A stretch of 55,130 nt of DNA from CAZIKB01 sp964539665 (lineage in GTDB: Bacteria; Zhuqueibacterota; Zhuqueibacteria; Oceanimicrobiales; Oceanimicrobiaceae). Within the stretch, counting starts at the first letter, position 1, and each line of letters begins with the position of its first letter. The translations under genes and the position numbers were made by a program. Below the pieces are notes generated by a model. It saw only the letters and a list, made by a program, of their open reading frames with translations, searched no databases and had not been told where the DNA came from. This document shows positions 9,005-18,260 of the stretch, one piece after another. The DNA lies in the NCBI GenBank assembly GCA_964539665.1, contig CAZIKB010000031.1, positions 1 to 55,130 on the forward strand. The letters run 5' to 3'.

Positions 9005-10282
9005 ATGTTAAAAATATTATTAACTTTGTTCATGTTATCAGGCGGATATTTTTCCGGTTATCCACAGCAGGCAGAAAAAGCCGCGGTATTATGGTGTGAT
9101 CCTTTGTTGAATATTCGAGAAATACATTCAAGAAGTGGTATCATAAATATATTAGAAAAAGTAAAGAAATCTGGAGTCGGTACTATTGCTTTAGGAATTA
9201 AATCCTTGAGTGGTGAGGTAATTTATGATAGTAAAATCGCTCCACGTTTGACGGAATGGAGAGATTTTCAGGTGCCGTATGATTTTGATCCAATTCAAAT
9301 ATTTCTTGAAGAAGGACGAACCCGAGACATTCAAATTTATGCGGCCTTTTCTGTGTTTTCTGAGGGGCATTTTGCAGAAAGAAAGGGTACAGTTTATAAT
9401 GATCATCCGGAATGGCAAAGTGAGGTTTATGTTATAGAAGATGAAAAGCCAACAGTTTTGTCAATTACACAATGGGCTTATGGCACCACGGCGTTTGCAA
9501 ATCCGTTGTTAAAAGAAGTTCAGGATTATGAAATATCCATTATAAAAGAATTTCTTCAAAAATATACAGTAGATAGCATTGTCCTGGACAAAGTTCGCTT
9601 TAGCGGCATAGAATCTGATTTCTCAGATTATTCAAAAGAAAAATTTGAGGCTTCTTTAGGGTCGGGCCGGACATTACAGTATTGGCCTGAAGATGTATAT
9701 GAATTAAAACACAAAAACGACGAGTGGGAAATTGAACCAGGTTTGTATTTTCAGGAGTGGTTAGAATTTCGTTCTCAATCCATGCAATCTTTCATCAAAC
9801 GATTAGTTGGCGAAATTGAAACTATTGATCCATCCTTACCGATCGGAAATTTTGTGGGTTCCTGGTACCCTACATATTATGAATATGGTGTTAATTGGGC
9901 AAGTGAGGATAATCTACCTGAAAAAGAGTGGGCCAGCAGAGACTATTTTACAACTGCAGTAGCAGAATTACTCGATTATTTAGTGGTCGGGTGTTATTTT
10001 CCAAGAATAAAAATGGAAGACGCTGAAAAAATAGGCGCTGAATGGTGGATGAGTGTGGAAGGTAGCGCTCTGCTTGCAATGGATGTTGTGAATAATGTCT
10101 GCCCCGTGTATGGCTCTGTTTTGGTTGAACTTTTTAATAAAGATGGTGAAGACTTTAAAGAAGGGATAATTACGGCTATAAATCAGACAAATGGTTTATA
10201 TATTTATGATTTGAGTTATATAGAGAAAAATGACTATTGGGATGAATTAACAGAAGCGCTGCAAAGTGATGCAGGGAAGTAA
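9005..10282 (+). CDS. Secreted glycosyl-hydrolase-like protein (GHL10/DUF187 type)
   Basis: 425-aa protein with an N-terminal hydrophobic segment that looks like a signal peptide (MLKILLTLFMLSGGYFSGYP). It resembles the glycosyl hydrolase-like 10 (DUF187) group of TIM-barrel proteins. It has a Val-rich first strand (GVGTIALGIKSLSGEVIYDS), DIQIYAAFSVFSEGH, the strand SIVLDKVRFSG in the place of the family's LDDIRYP-like motif, then FRSQSMQSFIKRLVGEI and LPIGNFVGSWYP. Catalysis is unproven for most of the family, and the Asp-to-Lys change in the LDDIRYP-like motif (LDKVRFSG) makes the assignment less certain. It stands alone between the prkA terminator and a repeat. The likely location is periplasm or outside the cell. 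Confidence 0.65.
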   Translation: MLKILLTLFMLSGGYFSGYPQQAEKAAVLWCDPLLNIREIHSRSGIINILEKVKKSGVGTIALGIKSLSGEVIYDSKIAPRLTEWRDFQVPYDFDPIQIFLEEGRTRDIQIYAAFSVFSEGHFAERKGTVYNDHPEWQSEVYVIEDEKPTVLSITQWAYGTTAFANPLLKEVQDYEISIIKEFLQKYTVDSIVLDKVRFSGIESDFSDYSKEKFEASLGSGRTLQYWPEDVYELKHKNDEWEIEPGLYFQEWLEFRSQSMQSFIKRLVGEIETIDPSLPIGNFVGSWYPTYYEYGVNWASEDNLPEKEWASRDYFTTAVAELLDYLVVGCYFPRIKMEDAEKIGAEWWMSVEGSALLAMDVVNNVCPVYGSVLVELFNKDGEDFKEGIITAINQTNGLYIYDLSYIEKNDYWDELTEALQSDAGK

Positions 10283-10442
10283 ACCAACACCTGAATATTT
10301 GCAATAAATGTTAGTCTGATTTTTCCTGCCTTTAATGCAAAAAGAAAATTATTATCCTGGTTTCAAAGATTATTTTTGTAAAGGCAGATTAATATCATTC
10401 TTGTAACCGTACACTTTTTTAAGTGTTCTTTTTTTCATAAAA

Positions 10443-10520
10443 TGTCATTCCCGAAATCTATAAATCTAAAGTCCATGCACATCCAGCCTGGAGTCCCCCT
10501 AAAAACATGCGGGAAAGACA
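10443..10520. repeat. Degenerate GTCATTCCCG-type inverted repeat
   Basis: tgtcattcccg (10443-10453) and cgggaaagaca (10510-10520) form an imperfect inverted pair (9 of 11). The same core recurs near 37634 and 53364, which suggests a dispersed palindromic repeat family. It sits between two converging genes. Confidence 0.5.
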
Positions 10521-10561
10521 TAAAAAAAGAGAAAGGAAAAAATGTGTACGGTAGTGAAATA

Positions 10562-11890
10562 TCATTCTGTAATCTTTATTTTCTGCAGGAGTGAATGTAA
10601 GTTATTCAGCATATCGTCATTTCCACCTTCAATAATTAATACATTTGTATCAATTATTTCCACTTTTACATTTTCTTTCTCTTCTGGATATTTCATTTTT
10701 AAAAGCAGCTGATAGGCTAAGTAAAATTCTTTTGCTTCCGAAACAGAATCCCAGCTTGAGAAAATTAAAAGAAGTAATTCCTTGTTGACTTGATGCTCTA
10801 AAACTGCAAAAGTATCCCCATTCCAGCCGGCGGCAGCGGATTTTCCGATATCCGGCATCTGATGTTCTGCAAAAATGATCCGCCATTGCAATTCACCAAT
10901 TGTGTTCGTTTCAAGGAGTGCCCAGTCAGCTAACAGTTTTTCGTAATTAAATGAAGGCCAGGTAAATTTACGCGGAAGTTCATTTGAGAACCATTTTTCC
11001 GGGTGAAGAATTTGTTCACTGGAAACAGGAGGCTTCGAATAAAGATTTTCAACTTCATCCCAACCTTGTTTCTGAATTTCGAAAATAAATCCCATCCCTT
11101 TTAAATAAGCTCCAATCAGCATTTCAAGCAAAAAAGGAGGAATATTATCCATGGCTTTGATTGCCGCTCCCATTCCCCCTTGTTGCAATTGCGGCATTGT
11201 GCCACCTTTCAACATTTCGAGCATTGTTGCTACATCCAATTGCGACTGCATAGAAATAGCTGCTTGTAAAATAGATGGATCAGGAATTGCGCCGAGCAGA
11301 TTTTTCATATTCCAAAGTGTCATTATGTAGGTTGCTTCGCCTTCAACCACAGCCTGGCGGGCTAATAATTCATCGTCGTTTAATTTATTTGGGGCTTGCG
11401 ACAAGACGAATTCTTCCAGATCGTAATGTTGATCTTGTAAACCGTGATACAATTCATGTGAATAAACTGTATTTAGCATTGGTTCAGAAAGATCTGTCAT
11501 AACTACGAAAAATGTCTCTGTGCCCGGGTCATAATAAGCTGCTGCCTGACTTTGCATAACCATCTTGGCCATTGCTCTGAAATCATCGATTTCTGGCCCC
11601 CTGTACAGACCAAGCTTTTTTACAATTTTACCATAATTGGTTACTAATCTTTCTGGAATTTGTTGTTCAAGCATTCTGTCGAGATATTTGCCAAAATCCT
11701 CAAGAGATTGGTGCTCAATCTTTACGGCATGCTTGAACTTCAACCCTCGAAGTTCTTCAATTTCAGTTTGAATCTTGATAATGTCTTTTTTAATTTTGTC
11801 AGAATGTTGCTCACCTGAACCACATCTCAGGAATACCATAAAGCATAGTATTGATATTACAGCAGGCACTAAAAGACTAATGTTTTTCAT
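10562..11890 (-). CDS. Predicted exported zinc metallopeptidase (HExxH)
   Basis: 442-aa protein with an N-terminal hydrophobic segment ending FLRCGSGEQ. The Cys hints at a lipoprotein, but Arg at -1 is not a normal lipobox, so an uncleaved anchor is also possible. HELYHGLQDQHYDLEE (HELYH at 145-149) is a clear zinc-peptidase HExxH motif. The downstream VEGEATYIM (Glu in a conserved EGEA segment) fits the third, gluzincin-like ligand. The rest is helical with a Met/Gly/Gln-rich loop (about 220-250). The start lies 14 bases after the stop of the HATPase-phosphatase gene, so the two are probably co-transcribed. I cannot name the family with certainty; substrate and function are unknown. Confidence 0.7.
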   Translation of the reverse strand: MKNISLLVPAVISILCFMVFLRCGSGEQHSDKIKKDIIKIQTEIEELRGLKFKHAVKIEHQSLEDFGKYLDRMLEQQIPERLVTNYGKIVKKLGLYRGPEIDDFRAMAKMVMQSQAAAYYDPGTETFFVVMTDLSEPMLNTVYSHELYHGLQDQHYDLEEFVLSQAPNKLNDDELLARQAVVEGEATYIMTLWNMKNLLGAIPDPSILQAAISMQSQLDVATMLEMLKGGTMPQLQQGGMGAAIKAMDNIPPFLLEMLIGAYLKGMGFIFEIQKQGWDEVENLYSKPPVSSEQILHPEKWFSNELPRKFTWPSFNYEKLLADWALLETNTIGELQWRIIFAEHQMPDIGKSAAAGWNGDTFAVLEHQVNKELLLLIFSSWDSVSEAKEFYLAYQLLLKMKYPEEKENVKVEIIDTNVLIIEGGNDDMLNNLHSLLQKIKITE

Positions 11891-11904
11891 AATTTATGTC
11901 TTCC

Positions 11905-13416
11905 TTAGTTATCAAATATTTTTTTATATTTTTTATAATAAGAATAAATAGATAAATTAACCCTTGCACAAGCTTCACGTACGCTTGAGCCTGCCAATAT
12001 TAACTTTTGAGCTTCTTTTGCTCTGATAATTTCATTTTGTTCACGAATAGATTTCCTTTTTAAGGCAACTAATGTAATATCGTTCTTTCGTGGACAACCA
12101 GTTGTAAATGAATCTATATCTTCTTTAAGTTTTTCAATAAATTGGTTTAAGGATAAATGGCTGTTTGAGCGTATATTTCTTAATAACCGTAGTTTCCCGT
12201 ACGGTTCATTTTTTGAATTCAAAAGTGTTGTTAGTCCATTAGTATAAATTACTAAAATATCAGTTTCAACTACTTGCATTGATTCCGATACGATTGACTT
12301 GTCGCGAGATTCTTTTTGGGTTAAATGATTTGCGCCTGGAGTTCCTTTAGGATTTAAATAATATGATTGTTTTGTTTTACGCCTGTATAAAACCGCAGAG
12401 ATCTGCCCGGAACCGGCATAACTTATCAAATGTTTTTTTGAGTCTATCACTAAATAAAACAACGTAGCCGTCAAACCATCTTTGATATTATTGCAGACGT
12501 TTGTATTGATGCTGTTGAGTAAATTGGCAGTATCTTCCGTTGAGTTGGATTTTATTTTCATAGCCGTGTTTATCAAAGTCATCACTTTTGAGTCTGATGT
12601 TTCTATTCCGCACTCGGCCACAGCTATTCCCGTTTTAAAGTCATCAATTTCTGAAATATTGTAATAGTCATTTCCGATTCCATTAGTATATTCATGAAAA
12701 ATTGCCAGATCGTATCCTGCCAATTCAGGAATTTTCTTCTTTATCATATTTTGCTGAATATCCTGAACTGTAATTTTCTCTTTATCAAACTGTTCGATGT
12801 CAACGGTTTTTATTTGCAGATTATCAGGGTTATTCGCAGGCGCACTGAATCCTTTGTCAATTATTTCTATTGTGCCTGGTACATTTATCACATTCGTTTC
12901 TTTTTTTTGATTAGGATTAGTGGGGATGAAGTATTTGGCCTTCACGTGCATGAGAATTGAGGCTAAGAAAGTAAACTTATTTTTCTTTAGAGGATGTTCA
13001 AGAAATTTTGTTATTCTAAGTTCATTCCCTTCCCGGGTTTTTCGATAGTCAATTTTGTCCATTAGTTTGCGCATGATGAAAATGCCAAGACCGCCTTTTT
13101 TCTGAGTCGCTATATAATGATTTATGTCAGGAGGCTTTACCAGTCTTGGATCAAAATAGACACCCTGGTCCACGACGTACATTGCCATACTTTTCTTTTT
13201 AACAATTGCACGGATGATAATAAATCCCTTTTTACCTCGATAGGAATGTCTTATGATGTTAGTTGCAGCCTCATCGATTGATAATTTAAATGCATTAATA
13301 ATTTTATCCGAGAAATCATGTTTCTTGCCAATTTGTGAAATAAAATCCCGCAATTCATCTAAATAGTCTATATGGGCGGGTACCCTGATTTGCTCGTTTT
13401 TTATTCTGTTAAACAA
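11905..13416 (-). CDS. HATPase (RsbW-like) + SpoIIE-type PP2C + C-terminal helix-turn-helix regulator
   Basis: 503-aa cytoplasmic regulator. Residues 1-140 are an anti-sigma-factor-type HATPase: N box DEAATNIIRHSY (49-60), DQGVYFDP with D83 and G85, and GGLGIFIMRK (108-117). About 230-450 is a SpoIIE-like PP2C phosphatase: GIGNDYYNI replaces the GGDYYD motif, a Glu (AVAECG) replaces the usual DVSG Asp, and NDITLVAL near the end keeps its Asp. Metal ligands are therefore partly changed and activity is uncertain. The last about 45 residues (KEAQKLILAGSSVREACARV, then NLSIYSYYKKYKK) look like a transposase- or resolvase-type helix-turn-helix. Such proteins normally control an anti-anti-sigma/sigma partner switch; none is in this window. 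It is upstream of, and likely co-transcribed with, the HExxH peptidase. Confidence 0.8.
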   Translation of the reverse strand: MFNRIKNEQIRVPAHIDYLDELRDFISQIGKKHDFSDKIINAFKLSIDEAATNIIRHSYRGKKGFIIIRAIVKKKSMAMYVVDQGVYFDPRLVKPPDINHYIATQKKGGLGIFIMRKLMDKIDYRKTREGNELRITKFLEHPLKKNKFTFLASILMHVKAKYFIPTNPNQKKETNVINVPGTIEIIDKGFSAPANNPDNLQIKTVDIEQFDKEKITVQDIQQNMIKKKIPELAGYDLAIFHEYTNGIGNDYYNISEIDDFKTGIAVAECGIETSDSKVMTLINTAMKIKSNSTEDTANLLNSINTNVCNNIKDGLTATLFYLVIDSKKHLISYAGSGQISAVLYRRKTKQSYYLNPKGTPGANHLTQKESRDKSIVSESMQVVETDILVIYTNGLTTLLNSKNEPYGKLRLLRNIRSNSHLSLNQFIEKLKEDIDSFTTGCPRKNDITLVALKRKSIREQNEIIRAKEAQKLILAGSSVREACARVNLSIYSYYKKYKKIFDN

Positions 13417-13905
13417 AGTGTATCCCTAATCAAAGATGCTTATTTTTATTATAAGAAACGCTCTAATGGATTATAATTAAAATTGCAAAGGGATTTAGAT
13501 AATCATCAATTTCAATAAAGTTAGTCATAAAATATGGGTGCAAATATTTATAGAGGTAAGATAAGTTTCTGTTTTTTTGAAAAAATATTAGTTATTATTT
13601 TAAAAAGCAAGCAGAATTTCATTACCTAATTAATTTGTTTCAATTCGAGATTTATAGACTCAAGTAGTATTTGCATTTTAAAAAACTATTAACAATTCTT
13701 ATTTTTACAATAACTTGTCTTACTATATTGAAAATAAATATAATAAGCTACTTTTATTAAAATAATATAAAATAGACAAATGAAAATACAATCTACTGAA
13801 AAAAATAAGTCATAAACTTAGAAAATGTAAGGATTATTTTAGAAAATGAAGTAGTCGAGTTGGAGACAATATTATAGTCAGGCTTACTGGAAAATTTTTG
13901 ATTGG
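13417..13905. other. Very AT-rich intergenic region
   Basis: 489 bases between two minus-strand genes, so it should hold the promoter of the HATPase-phosphatase gene and the 3' end of the TPR-gene transcript. I see no ORF, clear promoter or hairpin with a T-run; composition is markedly more AT-rich than the flanking genes. Confidence 0.4.
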
Positions 13906-15789
13906 TTAAAGTGTTTCACAAGATAGTGTTTGCTGGACTTTACTTATCTTTTTCTTGATATCTTGCCGCTCTGGATTTTCTTCTAATACTTTTTTCCATT
14001 CAAATAATGCTTTGCTGTATTCTCCTTGCTTTGCATAAATTAAGCCCATATTTTCATAGGCGGTGATATTTCCTTTATCTTTTTTCTTCAGTGCCTCATA
14101 TGTTACCAGCGCTTCTTTTAACATTTTATTTCTAAAATATACATTTGCTAAAAAATTGTAGGCGTCTTTTTCATCAGGGTATCGATTGATTGCTCCTCTA
14201 AAAACTTGAATAGCTGCATCAAAATCTTTATTTTTATAGAATTCAATGCCGCTAATTATTAGTTTTAATTTTTCATCAGTGGGTTTAATATTTGAGTGTT
14301 CTGCATTTCCATTTAGATGATTTAGTGTTTCATCTAACTTTTTCTGAATATCTGTTTTTTCTGGATGTAATTTTAACAGCGCCTTCCATTCTTTAACAGC
14401 TAATTGGTGCATTCCCAGTTTACTATAGATAATACCTAAATTTTCATGAATGATTAAGTCGATTGGAGATTTGTTCTTTAAGTGTTCATACGGTTCAAGC
14501 GCTTCAATGAACATGCTATTTCTAAAAAACGAATTTGCTAACAGCCGGTAGGCAATTTTATAATCAGGATCAATTTTGAGCGCTTTCTTGAATTCAATGA
14601 TGGCATCTTCGTAATTTTTCTCTTTATAGAGTTTTATGCCAGTACATAAATGATTTAGCTTTTCATCGCCCATGTCAATTTCTGATTTATTTTTAACACC
14701 ATTTACTTTTGATTTATCTGAAACTGATTCATCTGGCTTTATTTGATCATCTTTGATTAGTGCAGAGTTTTTGCTAATTTCATCATTATCTATAAGTGCA
14801 TTTATAGCTGAGGAATCTGCAATATCAACTTTTCCAGATGTATTTGTTTCCTGAATATTCTCATCTGATTCTTCTTCAAAATTCATAGTAGCTTGAAATA
14901 TTGCCGAAACCTCATTATCTAATAATTTATCTGCAATCTCTTTCCTGTTTTGCAGTATTACGGCATGGTCAACGTCTTTGTCTTCTGCTGCTGCGTCGAA
15001 ATCCTCTTCCTGGTTTAAATTTTTCTCTGAAGTCTCCTTTATTCTCAGGTCGGTCTTTTCTTCTAATTTTTGAATATTGCTATCAGTTGAGCTCTCATCG
15101 ACAGGAATTTTTTCGTTACTCGATTCAACTTGATCTGAGGCCAACTGCTGTTCATGGAATTTTTCAACGCCTTGCTCTTTATCGGGCTTTGACACATTTT
15201 TTGCATCGATTAGGCTATTTTCGATATTGGCTACAGTTGAGCTCACTGTGGTTGGCATTATTTCTTTACTTGAAGAATAGTTATCTGCGGCTAACCCGTG
15301 TTCATTGAAATTTTCAACGCCAGGCTCTTTTTCTGGGCCCGACACATTTTTTTCATCGAGAAGGCTATTTTCAGCTTTGGCAGCAGTTGAGCTTTCTGTG
15401 GCTGGAATTTCTTCATCGGCAATGTCACTATATTTTTCTTCCAGATCCAGTATTTTTTTTTCGAGAAATAATTCAACACATGAGTCTGAAATTTCATATT
15501 TTGCAGAATTATTTGCAAATTCTTCAGTCTCTAAATTATGAATATCACCATCTGGAATATTTTTAATGTGATTATTATTATTAGAATTGTGCCGATTTAA
15601 AATCTGATCAATAAAATTTCCGAGCACAAACTCGGCTTCAATTTCTGGATATATTGTAATATCTAATTTTTTATTATTTGGAGGTTTTTCATTTGATTCC
15701 TGAGATATTGGATGGGTTGGCCAATAACTGATATTTTTTTTCTGGTTTATGTCACCAGAAAAATTTTCTTGTTTACTTTTCTGACCCAT
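13906..15789 (-). CDS. TPR-repeat protein with acidic tandem-repeat N-terminal region
   Basis: 627-aa protein without a signal peptide. About 1-370 is acidic, Ser/Asn/Glu-rich and probably disordered. It contains a 50-residue tandem repeat, about 2.3 copies, recognisable by SLLDEKNVSGPEKEPGVENF and SLIDAKNVSKPDKEQGVEKF (150-bp period in DNA). About 375-620 holds two copies of a roughly 120-residue TPR module: GIKLYKEKNYEDAIIEFKKA with GIIYSKLGMHQLAVKEWKAL, and GIEFYKNKDFDAAIQVFRGA with GLIYAKQGEYSKALFEWKKV. TPRs usually mediate protein-protein contacts. It begins 13 bases after the stop of the YqeC-like gene on the same strand, so the two are likely an operon. Function is unknown. Confidence 0.8.
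   Translation of the reverse strand: MGQKSKQENFSGDINQKKNISYWPTHPISQESNEKPPNNKKLDITIYPEIEAEFVLGNFIDQILNRHNSNNNNHIKNIPDGDIHNLETEEFANNSAKYEISDSCVELFLEKKILDLEEKYSDIADEEIPATESSTAAKAENSLLDEKNVSGPEKEPGVENFNEHGLAADNYSSSKEIMPTTVSSTVANIENSLIDAKNVSKPDKEQGVEKFHEQQLASDQVESSNEKIPVDESSTDSNIQKLEEKTDLRIKETSEKNLNQEEDFDAAAEDKDVDHAVILQNRKEIADKLLDNEVSAIFQATMNFEEESDENIQETNTSGKVDIADSSAINALIDNDEISKNSALIKDDQIKPDESVSDKSKVNGVKNKSEIDMGDEKLNHLCTGIKLYKEKNYEDAIIEFKKALKIDPDYKIAYRLLANSFFRNSMFIEALEPYEHLKNKSPIDLIIHENLGIIYSKLGMHQLAVKEWKALLKLHPEKTDIQKKLDETLNHLNGNAEHSNIKPTDEKLKLIISGIEFYKNKDFDAAIQVFRGAINRYPDEKDAYNFLANVYFRNKMLKEALVTYEALKKKDKGNITAYENMGLIYAKQGEYSKALFEWKKVLEENPERQDIKKKISKVQQTLSCETL
15066..15420 (-). repeat. 150-bp in-frame tandem repeat inside the TPR gene
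   Basis: Copies align with an exact 150-base period: the segment after cagttga begins at 15091, 15241 and 15391 (gctctcatcg, gctcactgtg, gctttctgtg). About 2.3 diverged copies keep the reading frame, coding 50 residues each. Confidence 0.75.
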
Positions 15790-15802
15790 GCAAATTCAAG
15801 AA

Positions 15803-16549
15803 TTAAATTGTAATTTGATTTACTAAATTATTCTTAATACTCCCCCAATAAACTTGGTTTTTACATTTTCTCAATAAATGTTCGGCTAACAGTTTTCCAC
15901 CAATAGAATTTAGATCTGATTTATTTATTAAATAAGCAATATTCGAATTTAGTGGAATATTTCTTATATAGCTGTATGGAGATGTAAGCTCCTTTGCTAT
16001 AATTTCAGGAGTTAGTATCGTCCCAAATGGTAAATTCCACTTTTGAGAGAATATTTCTGCACGATGAACAGTACTCTCATTTAATTCTTCACCAACAATA
16101 TTGGCGCCGGAAATAATAATAACTGTCGTAGCATTTACTGGAATAATTGGCTCATTCTCTTTATGAGTTTTAAGTGATCTCTGTCTTGAACCATCTGCCT
16201 CAATTAATACAATGTCTGCATATTTTGTTAATTCGTTAACAGTAACTTGATTAATACCCCTTAATGTACCTTTCTTATAGTAGCCATTCGCAACCTGTGC
16301 AATATTAAGCTCATCTAATATAACTGACAACTCAGATAAATAATCTGTATTGCCATTCCTTAAGACCAATCCAACATTCGGAAAAGGTTGCATTTTAGTA
16401 GTAGTTGTAATAACTACTTTAAAATTTGCGGTTGAAAGCTCCTGGCTTATTTTTTTTATCAGGGTAGATTTACCGCCGCCACCAATAACTGCTACAATTT
16501 GATTTTTTAAGCTTTTTAGGTGCTTGTTAATAATATTATAAAAGTACAT
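15803..16549 (-). CDS. yqeC: YqeC-like putative selenium-dependent hydroxylase accessory protein
   Basis: 248-aa protein matching the YqeC family by pattern. A glycine-rich nucleotide-binding loop (VAVIGGGGKSTLIKKI, about 19-34) is followed by VVITTTTKMQPFP, then IVLIEADGSRQRSLKTH, EPIIPVNATTVIII and an HRAEIF segment, all in the family order. YqeC is associated genetically with selenium-dependent molybdenum hydroxylases, but its reaction is not established. No molybdenum hydroxylase, selD/yqeB or Moco gene is present here; its neighbour is a TPR protein 13 bases downstream. Loose relation to other P-loop GTPase-like proteins (MobB-like) is the main alternative. Confidence 0.7.
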   Translation of the reverse strand: MYFYNIINKHLKSLKNQIVAVIGGGGKSTLIKKISQELSTANFKVVITTTTKMQPFPNVGLVLRNGNTDYLSELSVILDELNIAQVANGYYKKGTLRGINQVTVNELTKYADIVLIEADGSRQRSLKTHKENEPIIPVNATTVIIISGANIVGEELNESTVHRAEIFSQKWNLPFGTILTPEIIAKELTSPYSYIRNIPLNSNIAYLINKSDLNSIGGKLLAEHLLRKCKNQVYWGSIKNNLVNQITI

Positions 16550-16819
16550 CCTGATACAGTATATAAATTAAGAAATTATTACAAGTCACATTTTATAATA
16601 TTTGCCACTAAAAATCAAGTAATTTTAAAGCTCATTATTTTCTTTTAATGTGAAATTATCACGGAAATTTTACTTGATTGTATGTGATGAAATATTAAAT
16701 TAGGAATTGTATTATAATAGACGCAAGAGTCGTAAATAGCGTAATTCTGATTGAAATTATTATTAATTAACTATTTAAAATATTTTAATACTGAACAATT
16801 TTAATAGAGGAGAATTTTT

Positions 16820-18019
16820 ATGACGCACATGGAGGTAGAGAAAGCAAAGCAGCATTTTGGTAATCTTATTGAGCAGCAATTAAGCCGAATTGAAAGCATG
16901 AAAAAAGAGTCGGAATGGTTAGATTTCAACTCTTTGCAACCAATAATTATTGGAATGGTTGGCGGCGATGGCATCGGTCCTGTTATTACTGCTCAAGCCC
17001 AAAGAGTTTTACAGTTTTTGCTCGACGCAGAAACCCGTTCCGGAAAGACAGAATTTCGTGTGATTGAAGATTTAACGATAGAAAAGCGCGCTGAAGTTGG
17101 AAAAGCGATTCCAGATGATGTATTAGAAGAGCTTAAGAAATGTCATGTAATTTTAAAAGGACCTACCACTACACCACGTAAAGGCGATCCATGGCCCAAT
17201 GTTGAAAGCGCTAATGTGGCTATGCGTAAAGAATTAGAGTTGTTTGCTAATGTACGACCGGTAAAAGTACCCAAAGATGGTATTGACTGGATGTTTTTCC
17301 GGGAAAATACCGAAGGCGCTTATGCTCTTGGAAGCAGTGGCGTAAATGTTACAGATGATCTGGCGATTGATTTTACTGTGACCACTTTGGAAGGCTCGGA
17401 GCGGCTCATTCGGTTAGCATTCGAGTATGCTAAAAATAATAACATTAATCGCGTAACTTTAGTAACAAAAGCAAATGTAGTTAAAACTACAGATGGAAAA
17501 TTTTTGGACATCGGCTACAGAATAGCAAAAGAATACCCGGATATCGAATGCGATGACTGGTACATAGATATTATGACGGCAAAATTAGTCGATCCAAAGC
17601 GGCGAACTCAGTTTAGAGTTATGGCATTACCGAACCTGTATGGAGATATCCTAACCGATGAAGCTGCTGAATTTCAGGGAGGAGTCGGAACAGCCGGCAG
17701 CGCTAATATTGGTAAAAGGTACTCTATGTTTGAAGCGATTCACGGCAGCGCTCCTCGCATGGTAAAAGAAGGTAGAGCAAAATATGCAGATCCTGCCAGT
17801 ATGATTAGAGCTGCTGGAATGCTGATACGTCACATTGGCTTCGAGGACCGAGCTAAAAAATTGGAGATGGCTTTGGATATCTGTGGACAATTTGAAAAGA
17901 AATTTGTAATAACCGGCAGAGATACTGGCGCCGACAACAAAGAATTTGCAGATTATGTTATGGCTACACTTCAAGACTCAAAGCTTGAAGAAAAATGGAA
18001 AAGTTTTCAAAGCTCCTGA
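16820..18019 (+). CDS. icd: Isocitrate/isopropylmalate dehydrogenase family protein, probably isocitrate dehydrogenase
   Basis: 399-aa beta-decarboxylating dehydrogenase that would oxidise isocitrate to 2-oxoglutarate in the TCA cycle. Seen: GMVGGDGIGPVI near 45-56, LKGPTTTPRKGDPWPNVESA (substrate loop with Ser), FRENTEGAY, and the metal-binding signature NLYGDILTDEAAEFQGGVGT. The cofactor region reads HGSAPRMVKEGRAKYADP. The family splits into isocitrate, 3-isopropylmalate and homoisocitrate enzymes; no leucine-pathway gene is nearby and the substrate-loop form favours isocitrate. The ATG has GAGGAG about 7 bases upstream. It is a single-gene unit followed by a hairpin at 18119. Confidence 0.82.
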   Translation: MTHMEVEKAKQHFGNLIEQQLSRIESMKKESEWLDFNSLQPIIIGMVGGDGIGPVITAQAQRVLQFLLDAETRSGKTEFRVIEDLTIEKRAEVGKAIPDDVLEELKKCHVILKGPTTTPRKGDPWPNVESANVAMRKELELFANVRPVKVPKDGIDWMFFRENTEGAYALGSSGVNVTDDLAIDFTVTTLEGSERLIRLAFEYAKNNNINRVTLVTKANVVKTTDGKFLDIGYRIAKEYPDIECDDWYIDIMTAKLVDPKRRTQFRVMALPNLYGDILTDEAAEFQGGVGTAGSANIGKRYSMFEAIHGSAPRMVKEGRAKYADPASMIRAAGMLIRHIGFEDRAKKLEMALDICGQFEKKFVITGRDTGADNKEFADYVMATLQDSKLEEKWKSFQSS

Positions 18020-18118
18020 TTTAAACGGATTTAATTTTACAGGATGTTACTGAATGTAAGTTAACGATTAAAAATATTACAATGCAAGTGAAGCGCTTTG
18101 TATGTATATTATTCGAGG

Positions 18119-18151
18119 AGGGAGTTCATGGGAGGACTCCCTTTATTATTT
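18119..18151 (+). terminator. Terminator downstream of isocitrate dehydrogenase
   Basis: Stem agggagt (18119-18125) with actccct (18136-18142), 10-nt loop, followed by a T-rich tract. Confidence 0.6.
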
Positions 18152-18231
18152 GAAAGCACAATTTTTATTTAAATTCAATATTATTTTAAACTCTATAAAC
18201 TGAATTTATTAAACATTAGAGGAGTTGTAGA

Positions 18232-18260
18232 TTGACCTGAACGGAATCGGGACTTTAAAT
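18232..18260 (+). promoter_or_regulatory. Candidate sigma70-type promoter of the fad operon
   Basis: TTGACC at 18232-18237, a 17-base spacer, then TTAAAT at 18255-18260. The -35 is good and the -10 only fair. It lies about 125 bases upstream of the fadE start. Confidence 0.35.

Noticed and set aside
16550..16819. TATAAT near 16715 as an icd promoter
   Set aside because: No -35 at proper spacing; left unassigned.
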